Part shown: piece by piece, positions 1 to 25,129 of the stretch
How positions within the stretch are numbered: the stretch's first letter is position 1
How the letters are laid out: each line of letters opens with the position of its first letter
Source: Loripinus fragilis
Taxonomy: Eukaryota > Mollusca > Bivalvia > Lucinida > Lucinidae
Assembly: GCA_964019695.1 (NCBI GenBank)
Contig: OZ026522.1
Coordinates: forward strand, 74,617,601 to 74,681,600
Reading direction: 5' to 3'
Length of the DNA stretch: 64,000 nt
Notes under the pieces: generated by a model
The model's database searches: none
Told to the model about the DNA's origin: nothing
Seen by the model: only the letters and a program-made list of their open reading frames with translations
Program-made: the position numbers and the translations under genes

Positions 1-454
1 TGTAATATTGAAGATTAAAATTGTTGAGAAAAAGCAAAAAATGCTTGGCTAGCCTCACATTTTATATCTTTTCCTCAACTTGTTGACTTTGTGTATTTCA
101 GAAGTGTGTGGGTGTCATAAGTAGCATTAAAAGTATAGATGATTTTAACTTTTAAAGTCTGTCTTGAAAATTCATTGTTTTTTGGGGTTTTTTTTCATGA
201 ATAAAGGACATTATGAATAATTTAAAATTAAATCTATGAGTGCCTAAACCGAACTTTTCAGACAGGAAAAGCATGTGAACACAAATTTTCCCAGATCGCC
301 TTCGATCCCCAGATAATTAAGATGTGTTAGTCCAGATCACCAACAGGAAGATTCCTTTTTACAAATTCAGCACTTACTGAGTTTATCTTGCAGTCGCATA
401 CTAAAACACGAAAAAGGCATTCAGTTTTTGTATCAGAAATATCAGAATGTTTAT

Positions 455-661
455 AGTACTGTAAAATCTGTCTTAAGCGGCTACTCAAAAAGAAGGCAAA
501 AATTGTTTATCAAGACCGATTATCGCATAATGCAGGTCAAAAGTATTGCAGAGTGCTCCCAGGGAGAATTCAGCAATACTTTACACCTTCAATCAGCGTC
601 CATCTGTCTTTACAACCGTTGTATATCTTTGAGTTGTTGTTTTAGACAGGTTTTATACTAT
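455..661. mobile_element. MITE family A (mariner-like), copy 1
   Basis: A palindromic repeat of about 205 bp with ends resembling CAGTAAAACCTGTCTTAAGC and its complement. The interior can fold on itself around AGAGTGCTCCCAGGGAG. Other copies are at 820, 21376, 25677, 51392, 58163 and 63493. The best-kept copies end in CAGT/ACTG next to TA, which suggests a Tc1/mariner-derived non-autonomous element. Confidence 0.75.
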
Positions 662-691
662 GTTTGATTGCTATCTTTTTTGTTTTAACAG

Positions 692-13757
<13,066 letters not shown>

Positions 13758-13789
13758 ACACAAGGAGACATTTCAATATAGATTATACA

Positions 13790-14023
13790 GGCCACATCAC
13801 AAGAAAACCTGTCTTCGGCGTATCCGATAAAGGGATTTCAAACCAGTCTCCTCAGCTACAGAGACTAGCTAGAAAATTGAAATTTCACCTGTAGCAAGTT
13901 AACATATGATACTTTCAAAAAAGCGAATAACAAAGGCGCTGATCAGACTGCGAGGATGCGCAGGCTGGTCTGCACCTGTGTTGTTCGCAACCCCCCGAAG
14001 ACAGGTTTTTCGCATCGAGGCCC
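13790..14023. mobile_element. MITE family C, copy 1, in the PSMC3 3' region
   Basis: Ends are AAGAAAACCTGTCTTCGGCG and CCGAAGACAGGTTTTTC inside a GGCC...GGCCC border, with an inner GCGCTGATCAGACTGCGAGG block. It starts about 33 bp after the PSMC3 stop, so it probably forms part of the 3' UTR. Other copies: 18364, 51631 and a fragment at 57600. Confidence 0.7.
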
Positions 14024-14065
14024 ATATAGTGCAGTCCCTTTATAACACACATTGTTAGATCACAT

Positions 14066-14304
14066 TGAGCCGTGACATGTGATTTCCAATAATGTGGCAT
14101 TTTGACAAGTGTAGACTCAGACAAGCCTATGTAGCCTATTCATAAGCTTAGAAACTCCAAATGATAGTAAGTCAGTAGCTAAACATTCATAGAATATTCA
14201 AGCGACTAGCAAAGCTTCTGATCAGACTGAGCGTATGCGCAGGCTGATCTGAGGCATTGCTGGTCGCACATACCACATTATTGGAAATCTCATGTCGTGG
14301 CTCA
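14066..14304 (+). mobile_element. MITE family B, copy 2
   Basis: Full length: TGAGCCGTGACATGTGATTT at the left and CATGTCGTGGCTCA at the right. It directly follows family C copy 1 downstream of PSMC3. Confidence 0.75.
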
Positions 14305-14478
14305 ATTATTTGGATATAACATGGTCATATTGTTTCTACCAAATTTTTTTTACCATGGCATTTTACAATGAAATTATAGGAAAAAGGACCATGTAATGGT
14401 ATATTTCCTATAATTCCTTTGTAAAATTGTCTCTTATAACACAAGTCACTTATAAAGCTGTTTACTCCTGTGGACAGG

Positions 14479-14650
14479 CCTTTAGTTAAGAGTGCGTACC
14501 AAAAAAAAAATCTTATTTCTCAACCAAAACATATGTTGTAGGTACTCAAAAGAACCGTCTCAATGAGCACCCAAAATATATGTTAAAAATGATGGGTAAG
14601 AAAATATTAATAATTATACGCTCAAAAATTTTGTTTATCTAAACCTATGC
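14479..14650 (+). mobile_element. MITE family D, copy 2
   Basis: Starts at TTTAGTTAAGAGTGCGTACC, followed by the TCTCAACCAAAACATATG block. The central hairpin is partly deleted compared with other copies. Confidence 0.7.
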
Positions 14651-15451
14651 TATGAACCACAAAAATAGCATTATAAAGGGACTGCACTGTATTTGCCCCA
14701 ACACAGATGTTATTTGGTTGAGAGATTTGTGATGGGCACAATGTTATAATGCCCTATTTGATAGGAGCATGAGCCACAATGCCAGAAAACTGTTGTTGTT
14801 GAATATGAAAAACAAACATGTAGGCTAGCCTGCCCATCAGAGCATTCTGAATAGTTATTGTTTTCTAGAAGTTTTATAGCTCAACTTTCTACATCTATAT
14901 TTGGGGCTTCAAGCTAGTCTGTAGCTGAACCGGCTGGTTTTGGGTCTTGTTGCAAAACTGGAAGTCCAGTTTTCTAGAGATGAGGCCAATATGGCACACA
15001 CAAATTGGAAGAAAATGTTTGTGTTAATAAAATTACTTTGTTTTGATATAGGAAGCGGATTTATTTGTTCTTACTGTATATTCAGCCATAAACTTGGGAG
15101 TTATTCTTCCATGAAGACTGCAAATCTAGATCCATCCTAATAGACTGGAGACTAATCTAAATATGGACCAATAAAGGATTTTTTGTACCTAATGCATATG
15201 GGCAAAAGCCTCTTTTAATTTCTAAGCTGATGTGTCCAGGTGAAAGTTCAAAACTTCCAAAATCCTGGACCCGATTGTATCAATATTTAATAACGAATTA
15301 AACCGTCATTAAACCATCATTAATTTAGTCGTCATTAAACCCGGTTGTACTAAACTTTTAACGACGAATGTTTGTCGTTAAATCAGAGAGTTTGTCATTA
15401 AAGTTAACGATGGTCCAGGGGTAGTTTTAAACCGTCATTAGCGGAAAAAAG

Positions 15452-15725
15452 ATGGCCGCCAATGTTGTTGTTTCATCGACTCGGACCGTTGAAACGAAAG
15501 AAATGCTCGAAAAAGACGCCTAATGAAGATCTAGAACTTGTTAAAATGTCCAAAGAGATACATATACATAGATACATACTGGAGAAAAGTCTGCATGAAA
15601 TAGAAACCAAATCAAAACGAGTAAACAATATCGGCAAAACGTTCAGTGTCCATTTGCTTAATACATCGTCCTTCTCTGAAAGATCAGCTGTTGTTTTGAC
15701 TGATGACGTGTTGAAATCGACATGA
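15452..15725 (+). other. Two short overlapping reading frames just inside the left transposon end
   Basis: A 22-codon frame starts at an ATGGCCGCC context, and an 87-codon frame (15462-15725) runs in another phase with a Lys/Glu-rich, helix-like composition. They lie just inside the left terminal region of the 7.8-kb element and could be remnants of a transposon gene. No domain was recognised. Confidence 0.25.
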
Positions 15726-15828
15726 CGTGATAATTTAAATAAAAGACTGCACACTAGTAATTTGTATTATAATATTTAATTATTTGATTATAACTAAGGA
15801 TTCAGTTGGGACAGGGACCGGGCGTCCG

Positions 15829-15829
15829 G

Positions 15830-15866
<37 letters not shown>
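15829..15866 (+). repeat. Poly-C tract (about 36 bases)
   Basis: An uninterrupted C run; similar runs are at 16135-16158, 21857-21870, 56341-56357 and 56573-56600, and G runs at 46175-46198. Lengths are likely approximate because of sequencing error. Confidence 0.85.
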
Positions 15867-16141
15867 ACCGGAAAATGATAAAGCTATAGTGAAAAATTAC
15901 GAAGCTCCTCAGCCAGCAATCAGTGTTGGGATATCATTGCAGCCCACACCCACAAGCAAAATGACATTTAAATGGTGTTGTTCACTGGCAGGCAGGCCTA
16001 TAATGGCCCGTTTTGCTTATTTTATATAGTTTTTAGGCATATTGGTATGAATCTCCTGTCCCCTCTGTAAAATACTAGACAGTCGATGTCAACAGAACAC
16101 TCTGAACCTGCACACCATTCCTCCCTTTCCTCCACCCCCCC

Positions 16142-16172
<31 letters not shown>

Positions 16173-16854
16173 ACGCCCTGACAAAACTTTATGTGCCCAC
16201 GTAGAGCACAGGAAATAGTTACAAAACCTTAGAATAAATATAGGCCTATACTTACTTTTATAAGCGATAGACGTCAACCTTTTTTTCTAAAAAAAATGTG
16301 ACTAGTTCCTGTGGCGTAAAGTGGTAATAGACTTGATTGTAAACCCATGATAACGAATCCATAGGAACTAATAGCCCAAAAACCAGATAAATAGTCCTTT
16401 CAACCGGCAGGGATGAAGTAAAAAGGAGAAAAAAAATGCAAAAATAGCAGTCGGGATCGCAACTCAATCCTGTATCTATGGCAAATAAAGCAAGCCACAC
16501 TCTTGGCTGAGCCTACCCTTACCATACCATCAGCAAATCTTGCACTTAGTTATTTTCAGAATCAACAACTCGATATTCGACAAGTTAATAAAAGAAAAAA
16601 AACACTTAAACTCCGAGAATCGGATGTGTCGCCTGGCAAAACTGAAGTCATACTTTGTAAGGCAAATTTGTCAAATCTATATCCCTGGCGGAGGGTTATT
16701 TTAGAGAAACTTATAAATCACAAAACATAAATCCCATTTCTCCAATCCCTGAATTTATCTTGGGTAAAATACAGATCAAAGTTTAAAGCCTATCAACTGG
16801 ATTTCATTGGTCAGTCCAATAAAAATAAGCTTATCTGTACAATTTTAATATCTG

Positions 16855-17225
16855 ACTTTAACCTGACCCAGGGTCAGGGGTGTGTGTAAGGTCAAAGTGT
16901 TTGCTTCTGTGTTAGTCTATACTTCATTCCCCTAAATTTGATATGCAACATGACAACATTCAGATTTTTGTTACCTTTTAATCCAACCCACAGGTTGAGG
17001 GTGTGTGTAAGGAGAAAAACATGTGCTTGCATGGCGCTCTATGCTCCATTCCCTTTAATTTGATATGCAACATGACCATGTTCTGAAAAAGTTGAATTTT
17101 GGCTTTTTGACCCCACCTCCCAGGGTCGGAGTGGGGGTGTCTGTGGGCAAACTATTTGCTACCATGTTGCTGCATTCATGATTGCCTTAAATTTGATATG
17201 CAACATGACCATGTTTCGTCCTTAT
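16855..17225 (+). repeat. Tandem repeat, about three units of 120-130 bp
   Basis: Each unit carries GGGTGTGTGTAAGG-like sequence, CATTCCC and TTTGATATGCAACATGACCA. Confidence 0.65.
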
Positions 17226-17859
17226 TTTGTTGTGTAGTACTTAGTGTCCATTCTAGTTTTGTAATCATCTCGCTGGGGAAGAGAGAGCTGGATGCTTTAC
17301 TTTCAAACGCATTATAGATGCCATGTACATGTATATAGCTGTCAGTGTTAAGTATTTCCTTCTCATGGTGCCATGAGTTGGTCTACAATGGGTGATTGTG
17401 GCATTCGTGGATCCAGAGGGGGCAGCGGGTCCGAATTCCCTGAAAAATCATAATTCAATTTTGGGCCATCATTGGCACGCAGCGACGAAACGCCATTTAA
17501 ATAATGATGGTGGCCCGCTTTTTGTGGTATTTGGACAATCAACTAAAAATCTGGACCCACACACGTAGGCCTACAGTGGCATTTCGGGGATAACTGTATT
17601 AAAAATTTTCATTTGAGGTGGTCCATCGTCGGCTAAACGGTCGAAAATTTTAGTCAAATTTACGACGACGCGCGAGCGGAGTCATAAAACTTGATTTGCA
17701 AACGTATCTGACAATATACCTCTCGAAATGACAATTGTGAATATGGTTTTCTCCATTCTGCATACGCCTAGGACACCTTTGTTTTTTTTCTCGTCCTTTA
17801 AACATATATTTCATTAAAAATAGCCTACATTTATATTTTCGGCTCAGATTTTGATGCAA

Positions 17860-18062
17860 AATCAAATCTGCCGAGTGGTAGAGTGCTTGACTCGAGAACA
17901 AGGAGTTGCAGGTGTGAGCCTCACCTGCGTCACTATTAATTGTGTCATTGAGCAAAACACATTTATCCTTGCTGAACACTGGTTTAACCTAGAAAGAACT
18001 GTTCCGACATACATGTAACTGAAAAATGTTGACTGGGACGTTAAGAATCAAACCAATCAATC
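17860..18062 (+). mobile_element. tRNA-derived SINE
   Basis: The head GAGTGGTAGAGTGCTTGACT is followed by a degenerate B-box stretch (CAGGTGTGAGCCTCACC), a TGAGCAAAACACATTTATCC body and GTTGACTGGGACGTTAAGAA near the tail. Same family as 1077. Confidence 0.7.
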
Positions 18063-18363
18063 AAACAACAAATTCCAAGGGATACCTGGGATGTAGCATG
18101 CTTAACACAATTTTGGTCAAAACTTGGCATTTCAAATTGCTTTTGTGAGTTTAAAAAAAGGTCAAGGGCAGGGTAACCTAAATTTAAGTAACTCCTCCGT
18201 CTCCAAACAGTGTATCTATGCAAGAGCTTTGAAAATCCACCTAAGGGTTCATAAGATAGAGAGCTCAGAAAATGCTGATATTCAGTCTTAAAGGGGTGGT
18301 GGCCTATAAAATTAGCTCAAGTCACAAACTCTTTGTTGTACTGCAATAAAACAATAATAATTT

Positions 18364-18585
18364 GGGCCTCGTCGTGAGAAAACCTGTCTTAGGAGTTTCT
18401 GATAAAACGGGTTTCAAACCAGTCTCCTCAGCTACAGAAAACTGAAATTTTACTCGTAGCAAGTTTACACAAGATACTTTCCAAAAAGTGGACAACGAAT
18501 GCGCTGATCAGACTGCACGGATGCCCGTCTGGTCTGTGCCTGTGTTGTTAAAAAACAGAAGACAGGTTTTCTCGTGACAAGGCCC
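18364..18585. mobile_element. MITE family C, copy 2
   Basis: GGGCCTCGTCGTGAGAAAAC at the left and GAAGACAGGTTTTCTCGTGA at the right, with the GCGCTGATCAGACTGCACGG block inside. Confidence 0.7.
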
Positions 18586-18933
18586 ATATATAAAAAATGA
18601 CCAGAATTCATTGTTCAAGAAATCACGTGCGGAAATCCTACTTTGGTCAAATCTAACATTTCAAAGTACTGGTGTGACCTTGAAAATAAAATTAACCCTC
18701 CAAACAATGTATCTATGCATTTGGTTAAAATTCACACACTATAAAAAACAGAAATAGTGTGCGGAAATGGCTGATTTATACAGCCTTCATATGATGGTGA
18801 CCTCGAAAATTAGGTCAAAGTCACCAAATCTAATAAACTCTCTCCAAGTTTTGGTCAAAGTCCATTCACTGATCGCACGGAAACGGAGCAGAGATTTAAA
18901 GCTGATACGCGTATAAACAAACAATGAATATTT

Positions 18934-19685
18934 ATGTCTCCCCCTGGAAGGGTGGGGAGACATATTGTTTTCCCCTTGCGTCCGTCTGTCTGTCTGTCTG
19001 TCTGTCTGTCCATCACAAAAATCGTGTCCGCTCTATAACTTGAAACCCGTAAGAGATACTTCGACGAAACTTCACACATTTTTAAGCACATTTCAGACGA
19101 CGTGTCATGCACAAGATCCATAAATCTTGCATGTTTATTTTTCAAATAATTCCCCTTGTAACAAAACAAAATACATTTTTGTCCGCTCTGTAAGTTGAAC
19201 ACTGTAAAAGCTACACGTATTTGGTTGAAACTTCATACACTTCTAGAGCACTCATGCACAAGAAACATAATTCTGCTTTGGATATTTTTGGAGCTGTTTC
19301 CCTTTGATCATTTGCAATGCTATTCCGTGTCCGCTCTATATCTTGATAACCATTAGAGGTATTTCAACGAAACTTCATACATCTGTAAAGCACATACAGA
19401 CGACGTGCCTTGCTAAAGAACCATAACTCTTGCATGTACTTTTTCCCCTTGCGTCTGTCCGTAGGTCTGTCCGTCACAAAACCGTGTCAGCTCTATAACT
19501 TGATAACCGTCAGAGATATTTCAACGAAACTTCATACATTGTAAAGCACATACAGACAACGTGTCATGCATAAGAACCATAACTATCGCATGTATATATT
19601 TCAAATCATTCCCCTTGTAACATAACTAAATACAATTTTTGATTTTTTTATTCCTAAAAGGGGGATCGAGACATCTGTTTTTTTT
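18934..19685 (+). repeat. Tandem array of about 150-180-bp units with (GTCT)n
   Basis: Four degenerate units contain CGTGTCCGCTCTATAACTTG, ACGAAACTTCATACAT and CATGCACAAGA. The array starts ATGTCTCCCCCTGGAAGG and ends near GGGGGATCGAGACAT, so its outer ends are roughly inverted. A GTCT microsatellite lies at about 18980-19010. Confidence 0.75.
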
Positions 19686-19886
19686 TTTGTTTTTTTTTTA
19701 AAAAAAAACAATTCTAGTTTAAACAAAATTTGTGATTGTGTTTCCCTTTTACAATAACGGCGTTTAAGAAATTAGAGAATGATAATATCACACAATGCGT
19801 TTTATTAATGCTTTGAACGACTATTCTGCGTTTGGCGTCGTTCTTTTCTTCTTCCTTTCTTCTGGGAATATGGTGTCAACTATAAA

Positions 19887-20125
19887 TGAGCCGTGGCACG
19901 TGATTTCCAACAAAGTGGTATTATGACAAGTGTAGACACAGACGAGTCTGCGCAGCCTCCTGTTAAGCTTAGAAACTCCAAATGATAATCAGTCAGTAGC
20001 TCAACACTCATAGAATATGCGAGCGACTAGCAAATGCTCTGATCAGACTGCGCGTATGCGCAGGCTGGTCTGAACCTTTGCTGGTCACGCATACCATATT
20101 GTTGGAAATGTCATGCCTCGGCTCA
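19887..20125 (+). mobile_element. MITE family B, copy 3
   Basis: TGAGCCGTGGCACGTGATTT at the left and CATGCCTCGGCTCA at the right, full length. Confidence 0.75.
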
Positions 20126-20300
20126 AATATAGTTCCACGATTAAGATATAACAAGTTCAGTGCCTGTTATTGATGAGGGCGGGGGCTTGTAGGCTTTGCG
20201 AATGATAGACATTTCTGTCAAAAGGTGATATGGCTCTAATAACCCCCGGTCTGCACTGCGGGTATGATTGGTTTCTTGTAGGTGGGGAGTGGTACAGAGA

Positions 20301-20621
20301 CATGCGCGGATCCTGAAAGTTTTGTCATAGGGGGTCCAACTAAAACAACGTTTTTTTTTGTCGTTTTGTTTTTTCTCGATGAGGGGGTAGAGGATCCAAA
20401 TACATTTTTTTGGAGGGCCACATCGGCCCGCCAGCGAAACGCCACTGAAATGGCGGTTCGCTGGTGTGCGGATGATGCCCCAACATGGATGCTGGCTTGG
20501 AAGCTTTGTGATTTTTCAGGGGATCTGGACCAGTAGTGCTAAGAAGCCCTATATTTTTGTGATTTTTCAGGAGGGGGGGTCTGGACCCCATGCCCCCCCC
20601 CCCTCTCTGGATCCGCGCATG
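20301..20621. mobile_element. Small TIR element with CATGCGCGGATCC ends
   Basis: Inverted ends CATGCGCGGATCC and GGATCCGCGCATG flank sequence with repeated GGGTCTGGACC/ATTTTTCAGG blocks. A second element with similar ends is at 56259-56632. Confidence 0.65.
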
Positions 20622-20624
20622 TGG

Positions 20625-21375
20625 GACAGACAACAGGGGCAGCATAGGTGACGAATTCAGCGCAATCGTGGTCTTCTGGCTTCTGTTGATTTCAGCCGAA
20701 CAGTGTAACAAATTGAATATCAGTACGCTGTCAAATAAACATCGGGTGATTTTTTGTGACGTTTCACATTTACACGACTGTCTATCTTAGTAATCGTAAC
20801 CAAAACGATAATGGTTGGTAGCTGTCTTTCATAACAAAAATGCAAAATTTAGTTTTAAGAGCGTACATTATTTATGTAATGGGTGTGTACATTATTTTTG
20901 AAACTTTGCATACGTTTTCAACATGTTTCACAATGTATCAGGATATGCATGTAAATTCACTGATTGTATCGCCAGGTTTTTTTTTTACTTATTGTAGCTA
21001 TGTTACTGACGAAGCCCTTACAGTACGTTACTTCTGACCAGACACAGTCTATTTTCTACTATTGGCACTGGAAGACCATGAACAATCTAAAATAGTACCC
21101 TAATTTGAAATCTATAATAGCGCAGACACATAATTAATGGGGTATGACCCCAGTGTGGTTGGGGTAGGGGTCTCTTCAATGTTTAAATGTACGAAGCTTA
21201 GGTCAATTTTTTCTTGGCTCAAATTTTTGAAAAACTGCAAATTTTAGCGGTTCACAGAAAAATCATAGGATCAAGGTACAGGATGGGAATATTATATGGG
21301 GTATAAGGAGCGTAACTACGTGTACGCAAAAACGCACGTGCGTACAACTTGACGCAACAAGTACAGTTTTTTAGG
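20625..21375. other. No recognisable feature
   Basis: AT-rich sequence inside the 7.8-kb element. Short open frames exist on both strands, but none has a domain, splice sites or conserved composition. Confidence 0.5.
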
Positions 21376-21580
21376 TACAATAAAACCTGCCTTCAGCGGC
21401 CACTCAAAAATAATATAAAACATCTTCATGACAAATGGTACCTTCATGATGGTCAAAAATATTGCAGAATGCTCCCTATTCTGCAATACTTTTGACCTGC
21501 ATTAAGTAAGCGATAATCGGTCTTGAAACCCAAGTTTTGGTCTTCTTTTTGAGTGGCCCCTTAAGACTGGTTTTGCTGTA
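21376..21580. mobile_element. MITE family A, copy 3
   Basis: TACAATAAAACCTGCCTTCA at the left and TTAAGACTGGTTTTGCTGTA at the right. The central hairpin is shortened. Confidence 0.7.
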
Positions 21581-22018
21581 TTTAATATGATTTTGGGAGG
21601 AACATGTAGCTAATAGTGTTTAGTTGTGTGTCTTGAGGGCTCATTTTAGCTCTTTGGAATGCCCTAAAACTACTTTGCCACAGGCTTCGCCCCTGACCCC
21701 ATACAGGGGGGATAACCCCCAGATCCCATCAAGAGTGCGTACTTTATTAAAGTCCATCAGGAACGCACCTGGGTATACTCGATATATTTTAAGGGAAAAC
21801 AGTAGCTGCTGGTGTCTAGCATTTGTAACAAGAAAAATGATAATGAGAGTACCCTCCCCCCCCCCCCCCCATACACACACACACACACTCCCTTCTAGGG
21901 GTATAACCGTACCGTATATCTTTCTTACAATCGAATTGTCTAATGACATCATGGAACATTAATAGAACTATATGAAATATAAAAAGAAATAACACTTACT
22001 AGTCACGATAACAAAATT

Positions 22019-22216
22019 TGAGCTGTGGCATGAGATGTCCATTTGAATATGCACAGTCTGATCAGAGTATTTGCTAGTCGCTTGAACATTCTATAACTGT
22101 TAAGCTAATGACCGAACACCATTTGGAGTTTCTAAGCTTAAAAGGAGGCTGCATAGGCTCCTCTGACTCTACACTTGTCAAATGCCACATTGTTGTAAAT
22201 CATATGTTGTGGTTCA
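22019..22216 (-). mobile_element. MITE family B, copy 4
   Basis: Reverse orientation and internally shortened: TGAGCTGTGGCATGAGATGT at the left and TTGTGGTTCA at the right. Confidence 0.65.
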
Positions 22217-23539
22217 AATTCAACTTACTGTGCCCTGGTGTAAGCTGAAACTGTATTACAGTATTCCATTTAGGATCATTTGGGGAACGTAAGCAAGCAA
22301 AGACCCTACTATCGTGTGGCTCTGAGATTCGCTCTGTCTGAGCGTCAGTTTGCCATCAACCGTCCGTCCATGCCACGCAATCTCGCATCGATTTTTTTCT
22401 GCTGAAGCAAATTTGAGAAGAATTGGATGGAAATTTTCTGGACCAAAGAGAATTCAAATGCGATTTTATAATGATATACTTGTAGGCGACCTCACTCAAT
22501 AAGCTAATCTCAATGCTGGTTTAGCAATAAATTCGCTCACGATGTTGGAATTGTGATGATAAGTAGTCGTGAATAATTTGTATGTTGACCTTATGATATC
22601 AGAATGAAATCATGAAAAAAGCAATTATTTAATCGGGATAATTCCACTTAATCAGCGATAGGTACATGTAGATTCTCATAAGTTCTCTCCTCGATCGACA
22701 GTTTTAGTGATCGAATATTCCCGATTCTTCGTGGATTTTTGTTGTTGAAGACAAACGATGTAACCGCTGACTCGTATCAACATTCATTTATTTTAATTTT
22801 CTTTCTTTTGCTCGAAAACAAACTTAGATTTGTTAGATCTAATTGTTTTTTTTTTACCGACCGGAAATTCTAGGTGACTGGTTCACGTTAATTTTAATGA
22901 CGAGGTTCGTCATTAGCGCGTTATTAACTAACGTCGGCTTAATGAACCTTTCGTACAACCCACTTTAATGCCGTCATTAACTAATACGTCGTTAGCGTTT
23001 TAATAACGTATTAGCCGCTAATTTGTCGTTAGGCTAATGACATGTTGATACAATCGGATCCTGAACTTTAGAAAAATCAGAATTTAAAACTTGTATGCCT
23101 CCAAATTATATAAAAAAAAAAATCCAAGTTAAATGGTCAAAAACCTTTAGATATACTGAAACTAAATAAGAAAAGCTATTATTACCTGCAGAATTCAGCA
23201 TTTTGAGGCACTTTCTATGGAAAGTCAGCTTCAAAATCCTGAATTCAGGAATAATCCTGAAAACTTTCACCCATGAGATAGAGGTATATTTTGGTCTGAG
23301 CTTTCCTCTTCTTCCATTCTTCGTGTAATGAGGAGTGAAGGCTCTGGTGATGTTGAGCACAACATGTGCAGGCTTGTCTGTTTCTTAAGAACCAAAATAT
23401 CATGTTCTAGCCCATATCTTTTCGGGCAAGCATACGACACAGGTCCATAAGGTATCAAGAGATAAGCCTGGGGATCTGACCAGTCTTGCCAGAGCCTGGC
23501 TGCTTGCATTCACAAAATATGAAAGGAGATGCAGACCTC

Positions 23540-23716
23540 CAGATAAGAGTGCATATTGGAAAATTCTTTATTTCTCATCCAAAATATATGTTGTGGGTAC
23601 TCAAAAGAACGGTCTCAATGAGACGGTTCTTTTGAGCACCCAAAACACATGTTTAAATTAATGGGTAAGAAAATAATTAAAATTTTACGCAAATAAAATT
23701 TCCTTATCTGGGCCTA
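23540..23716 (+). mobile_element. MITE family D, copy 3
   Basis: A well-kept copy with the hairpin TCAAAAGAACGGTCTCAATG and its complement in the centre and AATTAATGGGTAAGAAAATA to the right. Confidence 0.75.
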
Positions 23717-23882
23717 TGTAGATTTGTGTAAAATTGTTTAAGGCCTATTGCCTGACTTGGAAGCTGTGTATGCATGTTTAAAGAGGGGTCTAATTCATAT
23801 GCGATGAGTACCAAAATCTCAGGAACTGACCCTGTAACTGATCGCTGAATAACAAGACTACTACTAGTATACATGTTTAGGG

Positions 23883-24130
23883 TAATTTACTCTTAAAACG
23901 TCAAGAAAAAAATGCATCTGAAAAATGACGTCTGCTGAAGTTGTCTGCTGCAAATAATTGCCTAACATTACTGAGGAATTAAGCATAGAAGCAAACATCG
24001 TGACCCAGAACAGACTGCTCCTATAGGAGCAGTCTGATCTTGGTCACACTGTTTGCCAAAGAGGCTTCTTAAACATTTCAGCAGACGAGAAAAGCAGACG
24101 ACTTTTGTTTTGATTGGCGCATTTAGGGTT
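23883..24130. repeat. MITE family E (variable palindrome), copy
   Basis: Outer parts resemble TCTTAAAACGTCAAGAAAAA and TTTTGTTTTGATTGGCGCAT, shared with 25130-25350. The core at 24011-24036 is a perfect palindrome with arms CAGACTGCTCCTA. Confidence 0.65.
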
Positions 24131-24817
24131 AATGAAGATGGAACATTGCAAGGTTTACACTTATTGCACTTCTGATTTTTGCCACACCTTCTTGTAGTAT
24201 GGTGTGACATAGATTTCAAATTTCTGTATGTCCATCTCAACAATCATGTCCCTCTCTCAACGATCATGTCCGTCTCTCAACAATCAATGTTAAAGTAAGT
24301 TTATCTGAAGCAGTGATGGCTGCGAGTGTCAAACCTTGCAGTTATTGTCCTTGACATACTTTTCGAGCCGTCTCTATGACCTGGTGACGATCTACTTTTC
24401 ATGCTACAAAGACTTTGACGTCAGTCCTTTTGTCAACAATTTAGGTAAGTGTTTCGCTCCAGCACTATTGGCTGTGAGCGTCAAACCTTGCATAGTTATT
24501 GTCTTCCAAATACTTTATGAGCACACCTCGTGACTTTTTTAGTTTGGGTTGATGCTGAACGTCCCAGTCAACAGCTATGGTCATGTCGGGACAGTCAGTT
24601 TACCTAACCACACTTTTTTCCTGGGCAAGCTTGACTAAGTGGTTAACCAGTTCTTCCTGCAAATACTTTCGCTTGTAACTGACATCAATCCTTCTTGAAT
24701 CAGCGGAAGGGAGGGGAATGGCCGTAGAAATTATTTCATGAATAATACACGAAATTATGGTACCGGACCGGAATCCAACTCGAAATTGTTGTTTGGTGAA
24801 CTGACAGTCCCAAAATG
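24131..24817. other. Short local repeats, no gene seen
   Basis: TCAACAATCATGTCC-like triplets at about 24238-24285, and two diverged units with CAAACCTTGCATAGTTATTGT and CTTTGACGTCAGTCC. A SINE 3' fragment (GTTGACTGGGACGTTAAGCA) follows at 24818-24866. Confidence 0.5.
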
Positions 24818-25129
24818 ACCATAGCTGTTGACTGGGACGTTAAGCATCAAGCCAAACAAAAGCATACAATTCTGTGATAAGTATTATTATCTTAAGGACT
24901 TTACCACCCGTTTAAAGCTGAATTAACTGTCCATTCCTTATCAATAGGATGAGTCCATTATTAATTTTCCTCTTTGAGGGTGTTTTTGTGTGTGCGTTTT
25001 TTGTTTGTTTTTTTTTTTTCAATTCAAATTTTAACAGAACATTCTGTAATCTGCAACATCTGGTCTGGTTCTGCACTGTTTGTCTAAGTCCCATCAAAAG
25101 GGTGCTAGGCTTTGTCGCTAATCTTAGTT

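Larger units (their letters stand above)
15271..23057. mobile_element. 7.8-kb TIR DNA transposon with 9-bp target duplication (Mutator-like candidate)
   Basis: The left end reads CCGATTGTATCAATATTTAA; the right end, on the minus strand, reads CCGATTGTATCAACATG. Both are followed inward by about 170 bp rich in CGTCATTAA, TTAACGAC and GGTTGTAC motifs in matching order. The element is flanked by ATCCTGGAC (15262-15270) and ATCCTGAAC (23058-23066), a 9-bp duplication with one mismatch, typical of MULEs. It sits inside a short repeat whose uninterrupted relative is at 50011-50231. The interior holds other repeats (SINE, MITE B and C, (GTCT)n array, poly-C). No transposase could be recognised. Confidence 0.65.
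15239..23273 (-). repeat. Short host repeat split by the 7.8-kb transposon
   Basis: The pieces 15239-15270 and 23058-23273, read together on the minus strand, match 50011-50231. The outer ends are GGTGAAAGTT and AACTTTCACCC, so the repeat is itself a small inverted-end element of about 220-250 bp. Confidence 0.65.

Noticed and set aside
1..691. Upstream PSMC3 exon encoding the stretch before LIEAVV
   Set aside because: No sequence resembling the conserved GGLDKQIQE stretch with a donor was found, so it is likely left of the window.
15784..16029. Frame with a long proline run
   Set aside because: The proline run is the poly-C tract read in frame.
22300..22860. Search for a transposase near the right end of the 7.8-kb element
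   Set aside because: Minus- and plus-strand translations are full of stops and show no DDE-type or zinc-finger motif.
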